DNA from: Dugong dugon
Lineage: Eukaryota; Chordata; Mammalia; Sirenia; Dugongidae
Length of the DNA stretch: 64,000 nucleotides
Direction: 5' to 3'
Assembly: GCA_030035585.1 (NCBI GenBank)
Contig: CM057464.1
Coordinates: 73,206,919 to 73,270,918 of the forward strand
The position numbers and the translations under genes were made by a program. The notes beneath the pieces are model-generated. The model was not told where the DNA came from. It saw only the letters and a program-made list of their open reading frames with translations, and made no database searches. Positions 43,116 through 53,955 of this stretch are shown here, one piece after another (within the stretch, counting starts at the first letter, position 1; every line of letters begins with the position of its first letter).

Positions 43116-44256
43116 AAGAACATTCGTGGACACTGAAAATCATTTATAAATCTGAGTGTAAAGGAGAAAGTCATGATGGCAGTTAGAAGCAACACCTGCA
43201 GCTATCACAGGATGTAAAATTGCCCAAAGAGAGAGTATCCCTCCTGAAAAGATTTTGCTTCAAATGCCACTTTCAGGAGTTACTTTATATTTTTCTTTTA
43301 AATGCTTTTTTGAGTCAGACTGGGTAGCTAGCTGCACAAGAAGAGATGGAAAGATATCACCTAAAATTTTCAGAAGAAAAAGGACAGACAGAAACTTTCT
43401 GGGAAAAAAAAAGGAGGGAGAATAATCATGTAGTTTGATCCTTCAGGGCAATAAGCAGAACTCACTGCCTTGTTTACGGGAAAGGCAGTTTCTTCATCCT
43501 ACAAGAGCGAAAGGGAGATCAAACCCAGAGTGGGGAAAGGGAGACCCCTTGGAAGAAAAAGACCTTGTGGCAGTAAGAGACACTGGTAGGGGAATTGATT
43601 CTTGTGGCACAAGGCTAGGTGCTGAGGGTTTGGCACCAGGTAAAGCTGCAAATCTCTAGAGCAGTAGAAAGACCCATGAAGATTCCTGATGAGTCAAGGA
43701 AAAAGCTGTTCTAGTCAAGCCTGGGTGCCGAAAACAGGATTAGATCAAGTATGCACATTTCTACTTGGCAATTAGGTAGATCCTTCTGTCCTCAGTTGTC
43801 AATTTCAATATTTAGCCCTTTCATTAAGACTTAAATTCTGGATGCTCTTTCCTGGATTTTATATATTAAACGTACTTAATATGTTTTGGAAAATTATTTT
43901 TCTCTTATCCAGATCCTAGAAATAGCCTCCAGCTACTTCTTCTACCTCTATTTCTCCCTCCTCCACACCACTGCCATTTATTTTTCTGCAACAGAAATCC
44001 AATCTTGCACTTCCCTGTGTAACAACTAACTATTGCACTCCATTTCTGAGCTTTAGAAGGACTGTGAAACTCCCTGAAATTTATGCCAAATTGTGTGGAT
44101 TTATGTATTTTTTTCTGGTACCCTAGCTTTATTAAACTTCTTAGCAGAGCTTTATGTTCTTTATGTTGTGCTCCAAATTACGTTTTCAGCCTTATATACG
44201 CCAATACCACATGACCTAAACTATTCACATCACACCACACCACACACATTTTAGAC
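43116..44256. other. No gene recognised
   Basis: Mixed-composition sequence. A 74-codon frame (43435-43659) has no recognisable domain. The tract near 43915-44000 is pyrimidine-rich. Confidence 0.45.
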
Positions 44257-44444
44257 CAGAGCTTTTCAAATTTTAACTTGCATATAAATCATGGGAGCAG
44301 CGGAGCTAGGAGGTGTGATCTTGTTCAAATTGATAGTTCTGATTGAGTAAGTCTGGTGTGTGGCTGAAGGTTCTGCATTTCCAACAAGCTCCCAGGTAAT
44401 ATTGTTAATACTAACCCAAAGATGACATGCTGAGAAGCAAAGCT
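44257..44444 (+). mobile_element. MER5A-like hAT-Charlie MITE
   Basis: 'cagagcttttcaaattttaa', 'gttctgattgagtaagtctg', 'ttctgcatttccaacaagct' and 'cccaggtaatattgttaata' follow the MER5A consensus order, ending in a degraded inverted terminal repeat. Confidence 0.8.
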
Positions 44445-47084
44445 ATATATTTATCATGCCACACCATACACACACGCATACACGCACACACACTCATCCT
44501 TGTTTCTAAGGAATTATTACATAATTCATTACGTTACAAAATCCATTCATATCCTCGCAACTTTAGACAAGTTATTGCCTTTTTCCCCTCTAGGTCCATA
44601 ATCTTCTTCCTTATCAGGTCCTGCCCCCAACACACTTTGTGCAAGTTCACATGAATAATAAAAACTGAATTATAATAGATTCTAAGGTAGGGAATGTGTG
44701 TTTTATTTTAATTTTTATCCTCAGTACCTAAGCACTTCGGTTTAACAAATATAAAATGTGATAGCTGCCTACAAAGGTCTTCCAATCTAATTGGAGAGAC
44801 AAGCTAACTGTCATAATACATGTGTAACAATTGGAAATGGTACCATAGGAGTTGAGTTCTTAAACATTTTATACCTAGAATAATAGTTTTAAATACATAA
44901 AATAAAATACATAGAATTCCATGGTCCCAAGTTCACAGTCACCAAGTTAAAAATCTCTATAATTGATCAAGAAACAGGAGAAAACAGTGGGGGTGAATAT
45001 GGTCCAAACAGATTCCCATTCCTGGTCAGAACAGTAGTGGTGAAAGGATAGAGAGGATTGTATACTGTAACAGAGGGGAGAGAGAGCAAGGGCAGAAGAT
45101 CAGAGGTGATCATGAGCATTGTTCATGGTCCATACATGTGTGTGGGTGGGGAATGAAGAATGTGAGAAGACTAGCCTACTAAGAATGGAAGTCTGTGGTG
45201 GAGACACCACTTGGGAAAGTGGACAGGCCCTGAAGATGAAGGAGCCTGAGTGCAAGGGTTTAGTCCTTGAGTGCACTAGGAGGGAGCAAGACATTAATGT
45301 TTCTCAGCAAGAGAAATACCATAATGATATAAGCATTCCAGAAAAATTAGTGGAAATAAAATTCAAATAGCATATCTTGCTAGTCAGATTTAAACATGGA
45401 GTGATTTGCTGGCAGAAATTACCGCTTCAATATACATTTTGGAACATTTATGAAAGAAAACATCCTCTGTGACATTTTGATTTATCTTTCCTATTTTGAT
45501 ATCAATGACGTAGCCACATTTATTAAAAGTTCATGATTTAAAAACAAACAGATTAAAATTAGGTCCTTATTATTCCTTTCAGGTATAGAACTAACTCCTA
45601 ATTTCAAATGCCTCGGGGAGGCAGGGAATTGTAGTGCATGTAAGACACTGAAGCAAGTCTAGACTCAGTACCTGAGGAGTCACAGATTAAAAAAAAAAAA
45701 TATGCTCACAGAATAAGGAGTGGTTTAACTAGAAGACAATAAAACAGTTTCAGGTTGATTTGTAATACTTTATTCACATTCCCGGTGTATTTAACACATA
45801 ATGAGAACATGATGCCATTCCCACGGGTAAAAATATGCAGGATGAGATAAATATTTACAGGAATGATATTTGTTCTCTATACTGTTCTTTGTGTCTTTTA
45901 AACAGTTTGTAAAATAAGTTAAACAGTTACACTGAAACGAGAAGATATCAAAGGAGTCAAAAATGAGGGGAGAAAAAATTGAAACATAGTTGAAGATTGT
46001 ATTTGATGACTCACCTTTCTTTCAGTTCAAACACTTCATCCTAATTAGGAGCCCAAGTGCCTTTTGTATGTATCTTGGTTCCTATCAGTTTGGGTCCAGA
46101 AAACTAAATAACAGGAAATTAAAGACATTCTAGTTCCAAAAATTACATTAGGTGTACTATATATGTGTGTATGTCTATATATATATACACACATAGATAT
46201 GCATAGATATTATTTAATTTTTTTCTTAAAATCTCACACATTTTTATCTGCCATATATAATTATTAATCCTCTCAGTGGTAATTTCATAAAAATGAATCT
46301 TCACAATATTTTTATTGCCATATAAAACTTAGTCTAAGCACACAAAAATCATAATTTTCGTTCTTAAGGTATATTCATTTTAACTTATTAATATGGAGGC
46401 ATTATGTAAATAAAAAAGTAATTTGGCTCAATTCAAATTTCATTATCACCAGAAAAGCAGCAATATTCATACATTCCAGAAACATTGAAAAGCCTACTCT
46501 TCAACTGCAAAATTTATGTAATGAGAAAACTCTTCTTTCTCCAAGTAAAAGTTGAGTAATAAAAATGTTTATTTCAGAGATCTCCAAATGGCTTACATAG
46601 CATTTCTGAATGCATATATTTCTGCCTAGAAGTTATAGAATTATAGAACTTAATAGCTGGGTGATGGTTTCAGGATTTCTAATCCATTGCAGTTATTTTA
46701 TATATGAGAGAATCAAGACCCAGGAGAGTTCACCAGCTATTGACTATTGTGGGACAGCACAAGGCCTGGAGCCTGGCTTTCTAAATCCTGGTCCAGGGAT
46801 CTCTTTTCCTGTCTGCTGACACATGTTCTTCATGTGAATAATATTTTTGAGGTCCCTAGTATATGTTTATTGTATTTATCTCAACAGAGACTTGTTAGAC
46901 AGTCTGAGATAATTTCCTGAATCACATTGTACCTTTATTTTTCCATCTGAAAAATGGAGAAAATGCCTTCCCCACGTAGAAATGTGAAAAAGACAAATAA
47001 TGAGATATATAGGTTATCACCTGTTTATATTTAATGATTAGTATTCAGAAAAAAATAAATAAACCTTTGAGCATTATGGATAAT
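44445..47084. other. No gene recognised
   Basis: About 2.6 kb without a long open frame. It contains CA-type repeats at 44466-44492, an A-run at 45688-45700 and a TA/TG microsatellite at about 46158-46202. The stretch 46620-46820 has faint MIR- or L2-like text that is too decayed to assign. Confidence 0.45.
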
Positions 47085-47235
47085 TAGAACATGGGCTTGG
47101 AGTCCAACAAACACAAGGTAGCTTCCAGCACTGGCACTACTCAATTGTAAGACCAGAACAAGTTTCTTGACAACCTTAGGTCTGTTTGCTTGGGTTATAA
47201 CAATGCCTGGCACCTTGTGAGCGCTCAATAAAGAT
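47085..47235 (+). mobile_element. MIR-like SINE
   Basis: 'gaacatgggcttggagtcca', 'ggcactactcaattgtaaga' and 'acaatgcctggcaccttgtg' with 'gcgctcaataaagatttgct' match MIR order; the middle is short. Confidence 0.65.
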
Positions 47236-47550
47236 TTGCTTTTAACTGAAGAAAAGTAACTGCCTTTGAAATTATCCAGGTGTTTGGCTCTTAGGATCTC
47301 AAGCATCTATATGGTTCACTGAAGAGTCCCCTTGGTATTAATCTTTAGAAAAAGCCTCAGGGGAGACTTAACTCTTCCAAGAACATTACAAAAAAACAAA
47401 CAAACAAACATAAATTAGTACAATGATGTAGTAACAGGTACTCTGGTGATTAGGAAAAGATGTTTGAAGGAAAGTATTACTACCATCAATCAAATTGTTT
47501 TCTGTTGGTTTAATTAGCATGATGAAGTGCAGTTCTAACCTTGAACAAAC

Positions 47551-47563
47551 CTTCCAGACTTTT
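47551..47563. repeat. Left target-site duplication of L1-2
   Basis: 'cttccagactttt', identical to 56458-56470. Rejoined, the empty site reads TTTT/GA at the nick on the plus strand, which fits L1 endonuclease for a minus-strand insertion. Confidence 0.9.
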
Positions 47564-48741
47564 TTTTTTTTTAAAATATTTTATTGTACTTCTGGTGAAG
47601 GCTTACAGAACAAATAGTTTCGAATGAAACAGTAATACACATGTTGTTTTATGACATTGGTTAACAACACCACAACATATTAACCCTCTAAATTCTCAAC
47701 CTTTTTTTTTTTTTTTTGAAAATACACATAGCCAAAGATACACCGTTTCAAAAATTTCTACATACACAGTTCAGTGACATTGACTACGCTCTTCCAATTG
47801 TGCTGTTATTCTCACTTAAGATGAAGGCTTACAGAACAAAACAGTTTCGCATTTAACAGTTACTACACATGTTGCCTATGACAATGGTTAACAATCTCAC
47901 AACACATCAACAATATCCTTACTCAACCTTGGGTTCCCTATCACCAGCTTCCTTGTCCCCTTCTACCTTCTGGCCCTTGTCACTGGACTCCTGTACCTCG
48001 TCAGTCTCATTTGGTTTTACGGGGCTGTCCACTCCCAGGCTGAACAGGGAACCTCGGAGGTAACTTCACCACTGAGCTAAAAGGGTGTCTGGGGGCCACA
48101 CTCTCGAGGTTTCTCAAGTCTCCTTTAGGCCAGTAAATCCGATCTTTTTTTTTTTACGAGTTAGAATTATGCTCTACATCCTTCTCCAGCTCTGTCCAGA
48201 ACCCTCTGTTGTGATCCCCGTCAGAGCAGTCAGTGGTGGAAGCTGGGCACCATCTAGCTGTACTGGACTCGGTCAGGTGGAGGCCTTGGTAGCTGTGGAC
48301 AATTAGTCCTTCGGACTAAACTTTTCTTTGTATCCTGTTCTCTTCATTCTCCCTTGCTCCCGAAGGGATGAGACCAGTGGAGTATCTTAGATGGCCGCTC
48401 ACAGGCTTTTAAGACCCCAGACACTACTCACCAAGGTAGAATGTAGAGCATTGTCTTTATAAGCTGTGTCATGCCAATTGAGCTAGATGTTCCCCGAGAC
48501 CATGGTCCCCACAGCCTTCCACCCAGCAATTCAGTCCCTCAGGGAGTTTGGATGTGTCTGTGGGGCTTCCATGACCTTTCCTTGTACCGGTTGTGCTAGA
48601 TTCCCCTGTATTGTGTACTGTCTAACCCTTCACCCAAGATGCCACTTATCTATTGCCTATTTAGTATTTCCCCCCACCCCTCCCATCCCTGGTAACCAAC
48701 AAAGATTGTTACATTTTGTATGTGAACTTATTCATGGGTTT
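47564..48741 (-). other. L1-2 3' UTR with two terminal blocks
   Basis: Terminal block at about 47577-47702, T-tract plus L1M-like block at 47703-47820, second terminal block at about 47821-47935, then about 800 bp ending at the ORF2 stop. A second T-tract sits in the body near 48146. Confidence 0.8.
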
Positions 48742-51700
48742 TTACAGTAGAGGTCTCATGCAATATTTGTCCTTTTGTGATTGAGTTATTTCACTCAGCA
48801 TAATGTCCTCCAGTTTCATCCATGTTATGAGATGCTTCACAGATTCATTGTTGTTCTTTCTCGTTGCATAGTACTCCATTGTGTGTATGTACCATAGTTT
48901 GTTTATCCATTCATCTGTTGATGGGCATCTAGGTTGTTTCCATCATTTTGCTATTGTGAACAATGCTGCCATGAACATAGGTGTGCATATGTCTATTCAA
49001 GTGACGACTCTTATTTCTCTAGGATATATTCCTAGGAGTGGGATTGCTGGATCGAATGGTATGTCTATTTACAGCTTTCTGAGGAAGTGCCATATCATTT
49101 TCCAGAATGGTTGTATCATTTTGCATTCCCACCAGCAGTGCATAAGAGTTCCGATCTCCCCGCAGCCCCTCCAACATTTGTTATTTCCATTGTTTTTGAT
49201 TTGTGCCAGTAATGCCGGGGTGAGATGGTATCTCATTGTGGTTTTAATTTGCATTTCTCTAATGGCTAGTGATCACGAGCATTTCCTCATGTGTCTGTTG
49301 CCATTTGAATGTCTTCTCTGGTGAAGTGTCTGTTCATTTCCTTTGCCCATTTTTTAATACGATTATTTGTCTTTCTGTTGTAGAGGTGTTGGAATTTCTT
49401 GTAGATTATGGAGATTAGACCTTTGTCTGACTTGTACTGTCCAAAAATTTTTTCCCAGTCTGTAGGTTCTCTTTTGACTCTTTTGGTGAAGTCTTTTGAA
49501 GAGCATAGGTGTTTGATTTTTAGAAGATCCCAATTATCTAACTTATCTGTTGGGTTTTGTGCGTTGATGGTTATGGTTTGTATCCTGTTAATGCCACATA
49601 TTAAGGCCTGAAGTGTTGGTCCTATTTTTTCTTCTATGAACTTTATAGTTTTAGGCTTTATATTCAGGTCTTTGATCCATTTTGAAGTAGTTTTTGTATA
49701 CGGTGTGAGGTATGGGTCCTGTTTCATTTTTTTGCAAATGGATATCCAGTTTTGCCAGCACCATTTGTTAAAAAGACTGTCTATTCCCCATCTGATGGAC
49801 TTTGCGCCCTTGTCGAAGATCAGGTGACCATAGGTGGATGGATTTACATCTGAGTTCTCAATTCTGTTCCATTGGTCAATGTATCTGTCGTTGTACCAGT
49901 ACCAGGCTGTTTTCACTACTGTACCTGTATAGTAGGTTCTGAAGTCAGGTAGTGTAAGTCCTCCAACTTTATTCTTCTTCTTCAGTAGTGCTTTACTTAT
50001 TCAGGGCTTCTTCCCTTTCCATATAAGTTAATGATTAGTTTTTCCATTTCTTTGAAGAATGTTTTTGGTATTTGGATCGGGATTGCGTTGTATTTGTAAA
50101 TTGCTTTGGGTAGAATTGACATTTTCACAATGATGAGTCTGCCTATCCATGAGCATGGTATGTCTTTTCATTTATGTAGATCCCTTTGGGTTTCATACAG
50201 TAGTGTCTTGCAGTTTTCTTTGTATAGGTCTTTTACATCCCTGGTCAGATTTATTCCTAAGTATTTTATCTTTTCAGGGGCTATTATAAATGGTATTGTT
50301 TTCCTGATTTCCTTTTCATCGTTCTCCTTACTGGTGTATAGGAATCCAACTGCTTTTTGAATGTTTGTCTTCTATCCTGCTACTCTGCTGAATTTATTAG
50401 TTCCAGTAGATTTCTCATGGAGTCTTTAGGGTTCTCTATGTATAGTATCATATCATCTGCTAACAGGGACACTTTAACTTCTTCATTACCAATTTGGATG
50501 CCCTTTATTTCTTTTTATTGCCTTATTGCTCTAGCTATAACTTCCAGCACAATGTTAAATAGGAGTGGAGATAAAGGGCATCCTTGTCTTGTTTCTGTTT
50601 TCAAGGGGAATATTTTCAGCCTCTCTCCCTTAAGAATGATGTAGGTTGTTGGTTTTGCATAGATGCCCTTTATTATGTTGAGAAATTTCCCTTCTATACC
50701 TATTTGATTGAGAGTTTTTATCAGGAATGGGTGTTGGACTTTGTCAAATGCCTTTTCTGCATCAATTGAGATGATCATGTGTTTCTTTTCTTTCCTTTTA
50801 TTTATGTGGTGTATTACATTGATTGATTTTCTAATGTTGAACCATCCTTGCATACCTGGTATTAATCCTAGTTGGTCGTGGTGTATTATTTTTTTGATAT
50901 GATGCTGAATTCTATTGGCTAGAATTTTTTGAGGATTTTTGCATCTATATTCATGAGAGATATTGGTCTGTAATTTTCTTTTTTTGTGACATCTTTGCCT
51001 GGTTTTGGTATCAGCCTTTTTCTGGGTTCATAGAATGAATTTGGAAGTGTTGCTTCCTCTTCTATGCTCTGAAATAGCTTGAGTAGTACTGGTAGAAGCT
51101 CTTCTGTAAATGTTTTGTAGAATTCTCCAGTGAAGCCATCTGGGCGAGGGCTTTTTTTGGTTGGGAGTTTTTTTTATTACCTTTTCAATCTCCTCTCTTG
51201 TTATGGGTCTGTTCAGATTGTCAACATCACTTTGTTTTAGTTTGGGTAGGCCGTGTGTTTCTAGAAATTTATCCATTTCCTCTAGGTTTTCAAATTTGTT
51301 GAAGTATAGTTTTTCATAATATTGTTATAATCCTTTTTATTTCAGTTGAGTCTGTTGTAATGTCCCGCATTCCATTTCTTATTTGGGTTATTTGTGTCCT
51401 CTCCTGTTTTTCTTCTGTCAGTCTGGCCAGTGGTTTGTCGATTTTGTTGATTCTTTCAAAGAACCAACTTTTGGTTTTGTTGATCCTTTCCTTTGTTTTT
51501 CTGTTCTCTATTTCATTTATTTCTGCTCTGATCTTTACTGTGTCCTTTCTTCTGGTGCTTGTGGGCTTTTTTTCCTGTTCTCTTTCTATTTGTTTGAGTT
51601 CTGTAGTTAATGTTTTGATTTTGTCCCTTTCTTCTTTTTTGATTGTGCATCTATTGCTGTCTTTGCTGTGTCCCAAAGGTTTTGGTAGGATGTGTTTTCA

Positions 51701-52532
51701 TTCTCATTTGATTCTAGGAATTTTTGGATTCCATCTCTAATTTCTTGTATTACCCAGTGATGTGTAAGCAGGGTATTATTCAGTTTCCATGTAGTTGATT
51801 TTTTCTCCTTGCTCTTTCTAGTGTTCATTTCTACCTTGATGGCATTGTGGTCAGAGAAGATACTTTGAATTATCTCAAGGTTTTGGATCTTGTTGAGGAT
51901 TGCTCTGTGGCCTAAGATGTGGTCTATTCTGGAGAACATTCCATGTACATTGGAAAAGAATGTGTATTTTGCAGCGGTCTGATGGAGTGTTCTATATATG
52001 TCTATGAGGTCAAGTTGGCCTATTGTGACCTTTAGGTCTTCTGTATGTTTGCTGAGTTTCTTCTTAGTTGTTCTGTCCTTTACTGAGAGTGGTGTGTTGA
52101 AGTCTCCTACTATTATTGTGGAACTGTCAATTTCTCTTTTCAGTATTGTTAGAGTTTGTTTTATGTATTTTGGAGCTCTGTCATTGGGTGTGTGGTTATT
52201 ATGGTTATGTCTTCATGATGGATCATCCGCTTAATCATTATATAGTGTCCTTCTTTGTCTTTTATGGTAGATTTTGTTTTAAAGTCTATTTTATCTGAGA
52301 TTAGAATTGCCACTCCTGCTCTTTTTTGGTAGTTGTTAGCTTGATATAATTTTTTCCAACCTTTGACTTTTAATAAATTCACATCTTTGTTTCTAAGGTG
52401 TGTCTCTTGTAGACAGCATATTGATGGATTCTGTTTTCTTATCCATTCTGCCACTCTCCGTCTCTTTATGGGTGCATTCAGTCCATTTACATTCAGTGTA
52501 ATTATTGATAGATGGAAGTTTGTTGCTGTCGT
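48742..52532 (-). pseudogene. LINE-1 ORF2p (endonuclease, RT, C-terminal domain), decayed
   Basis: It spans 3791 bp, not a multiple of three, ending at TAA (48742-48744). The start codon position (52530-52532) reads ACG where L1-C has ATG. Open pieces include endonuclease (52161-52454 and 51607-51939), the region before RT (51314-51676), RT (50515-50853, with '[20 protein letters not shown]') and the region after RT to the C-terminus (49287-49916, 209 codons). The RT catalytic box at 50462-50473 reads L-A-D-D instead of F-A-D-D. A stop replaces a glutamate codon just below 50520, and a one-base loss near 49303 shifts the last part. Non-functional. Confidence 0.92.
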
Positions 52533-52959
52533 TTTGTAGTGCTTTTTTTTGTGGTGCTGAAGTTTTCTTTGTTCTTCTTACTCTCTTGTGCTGAGTTACT
52601 TTCGTTTGTGGATTTTGTGTTCATTTCTTTTATTTTTGTAGGTTTTGTTTTTGCTGAGACTTTATGCTTTTTGTCTTTATTTTTATGAGTTGGTTTGTTA
52701 ACTTTCTTTGTGGTTACCATGAATTTTACCCTTATATTTCTAAGTTTGAAGCAGTCTACCATTACTTGGTATCGCCTTGCCTTCCCCTCCATTAGAAGGT
52801 TCTATAGCTATGCCGTGTATTCCCTCTTTCATTGTTTTTCTGTTGTTGTTATTTACTGATTAACTGCTCTGATTCCCTGTTGTATTTCTTTTGGTTTTGG
52901 ATAGTCCTCAAGAGTTCTTCATTTCCTAGATTGGTATCTGGCTCGTACGATCCTGCGTC

Positions 52960-53955
52960 CTAGGTTCTGCCTGTGAGCTGAAGTTGTTTGTCCTCAGATT
53001 GAAGAACTCCCTTTAATAATTCTTGTAATTTTAGTTTGACTTTTACATATTCCCTTAATTTCCGTTTATCTGGAAATGACCTAATTTCACCATCAAATTT
53101 GAATGAGAGGTTTGCAGGATATATTATTCTTGGCTGACAATTTTTTTCTTTCAAGATTTTATCTATGTCATCCCATTGCCTTCTTGCCTGCATTATTTCT
53201 ACTGAATAATCTGAGCCTAGTCTTATTGTTTCTCCTCTGTATGTGACTTCTTGTTTTTCACGAGCTGCTCTCAGGATTCTTTGTTTGTCTTTGGTTTTGG
53301 GGAGGGTGAATATGATATGCCTTGGTGATTTTCTTTTGGGGTCTCTTCTATATGGGGTTCGTTGAGCTTCTTGGACAGCTAGCTTTTCATCTTTCATGAT
53401 ATTGGGGAAGTTTTCTGTCAATAGTTCGTCATGATCCTCTGTGTTTTCTGTTTTCTCCCCCTGTTCTGGAATGCCAATCACTCATAAGGTTTTGCTTTTA
53501 ATTGTGTCCCACATAACTCTCTGGGTCTCTTCATTTTTCTTTGTTCTTTTTTCTGAGTTTTCCTGAAACAGAGTTGTATCCACGTGTTTTTCTTCAGTCC
53601 CACTGATCCTGTCTTCTACCATTTCAAATCTGCTTCTCAATCCTTCTGTGACATCATCCATGTCTGAAATCTTATTGTATATCTTTTGTGTTTCTAATTG
53701 TTGTCTTTTTATAATTTCTAGTTGTGAATTTATTTTGGCATTTTGCTGCTGCATCATCTTCCTGAATTCTTCCAATTTTTTGTCTGTATTTTCCATAAAT
53801 TTGTCTATTTTTTCCTCATGTTTGTCAGCTTTTTGCCTCAGTTCTTGGAAAATTCCGAGTATTAGAGTTTTGAGTTCCCTATCAGGTACTTCTAGTGCAT
53901 TTTCTTCCACAGGAGATTCATCTGGTGTTTTAATTTGGACACCTACTGGAACCAT
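52960..53955 (-). pseudogene. LINE-1 ORF1p, whole apart from one in-frame stop
   Basis: ORF1p is the RNA-binding, trimeric nucleic-acid chaperone of the L1 particle. The frame runs 331 codons from ATG at 53955 to TAG at 52960, close to the usual 330-360, and is broken only by TGA at 53482-53484, which replaces an arginine-type position and fits decay of a CpG. Residues about 30-150 form a charged coiled coil ('ELRQKADKHEEKIDKFMEN'). The RRM follows directly after the stop ('VIGIPEQGEKTENTEDHDEL'), then the C-terminal domain ('ARRQWDDIDKILKEKNCQPR' and 'IIYPANLSFKFDGEIRSFPD'). Best preserved L1 protein in the window. Confidence 0.93.

Noticed and set aside
43435-43659. 74-codon frame as a small gene
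   Set aside because: No recognisable domain, no conserved context and no splice or polyadenylation signals nearby.
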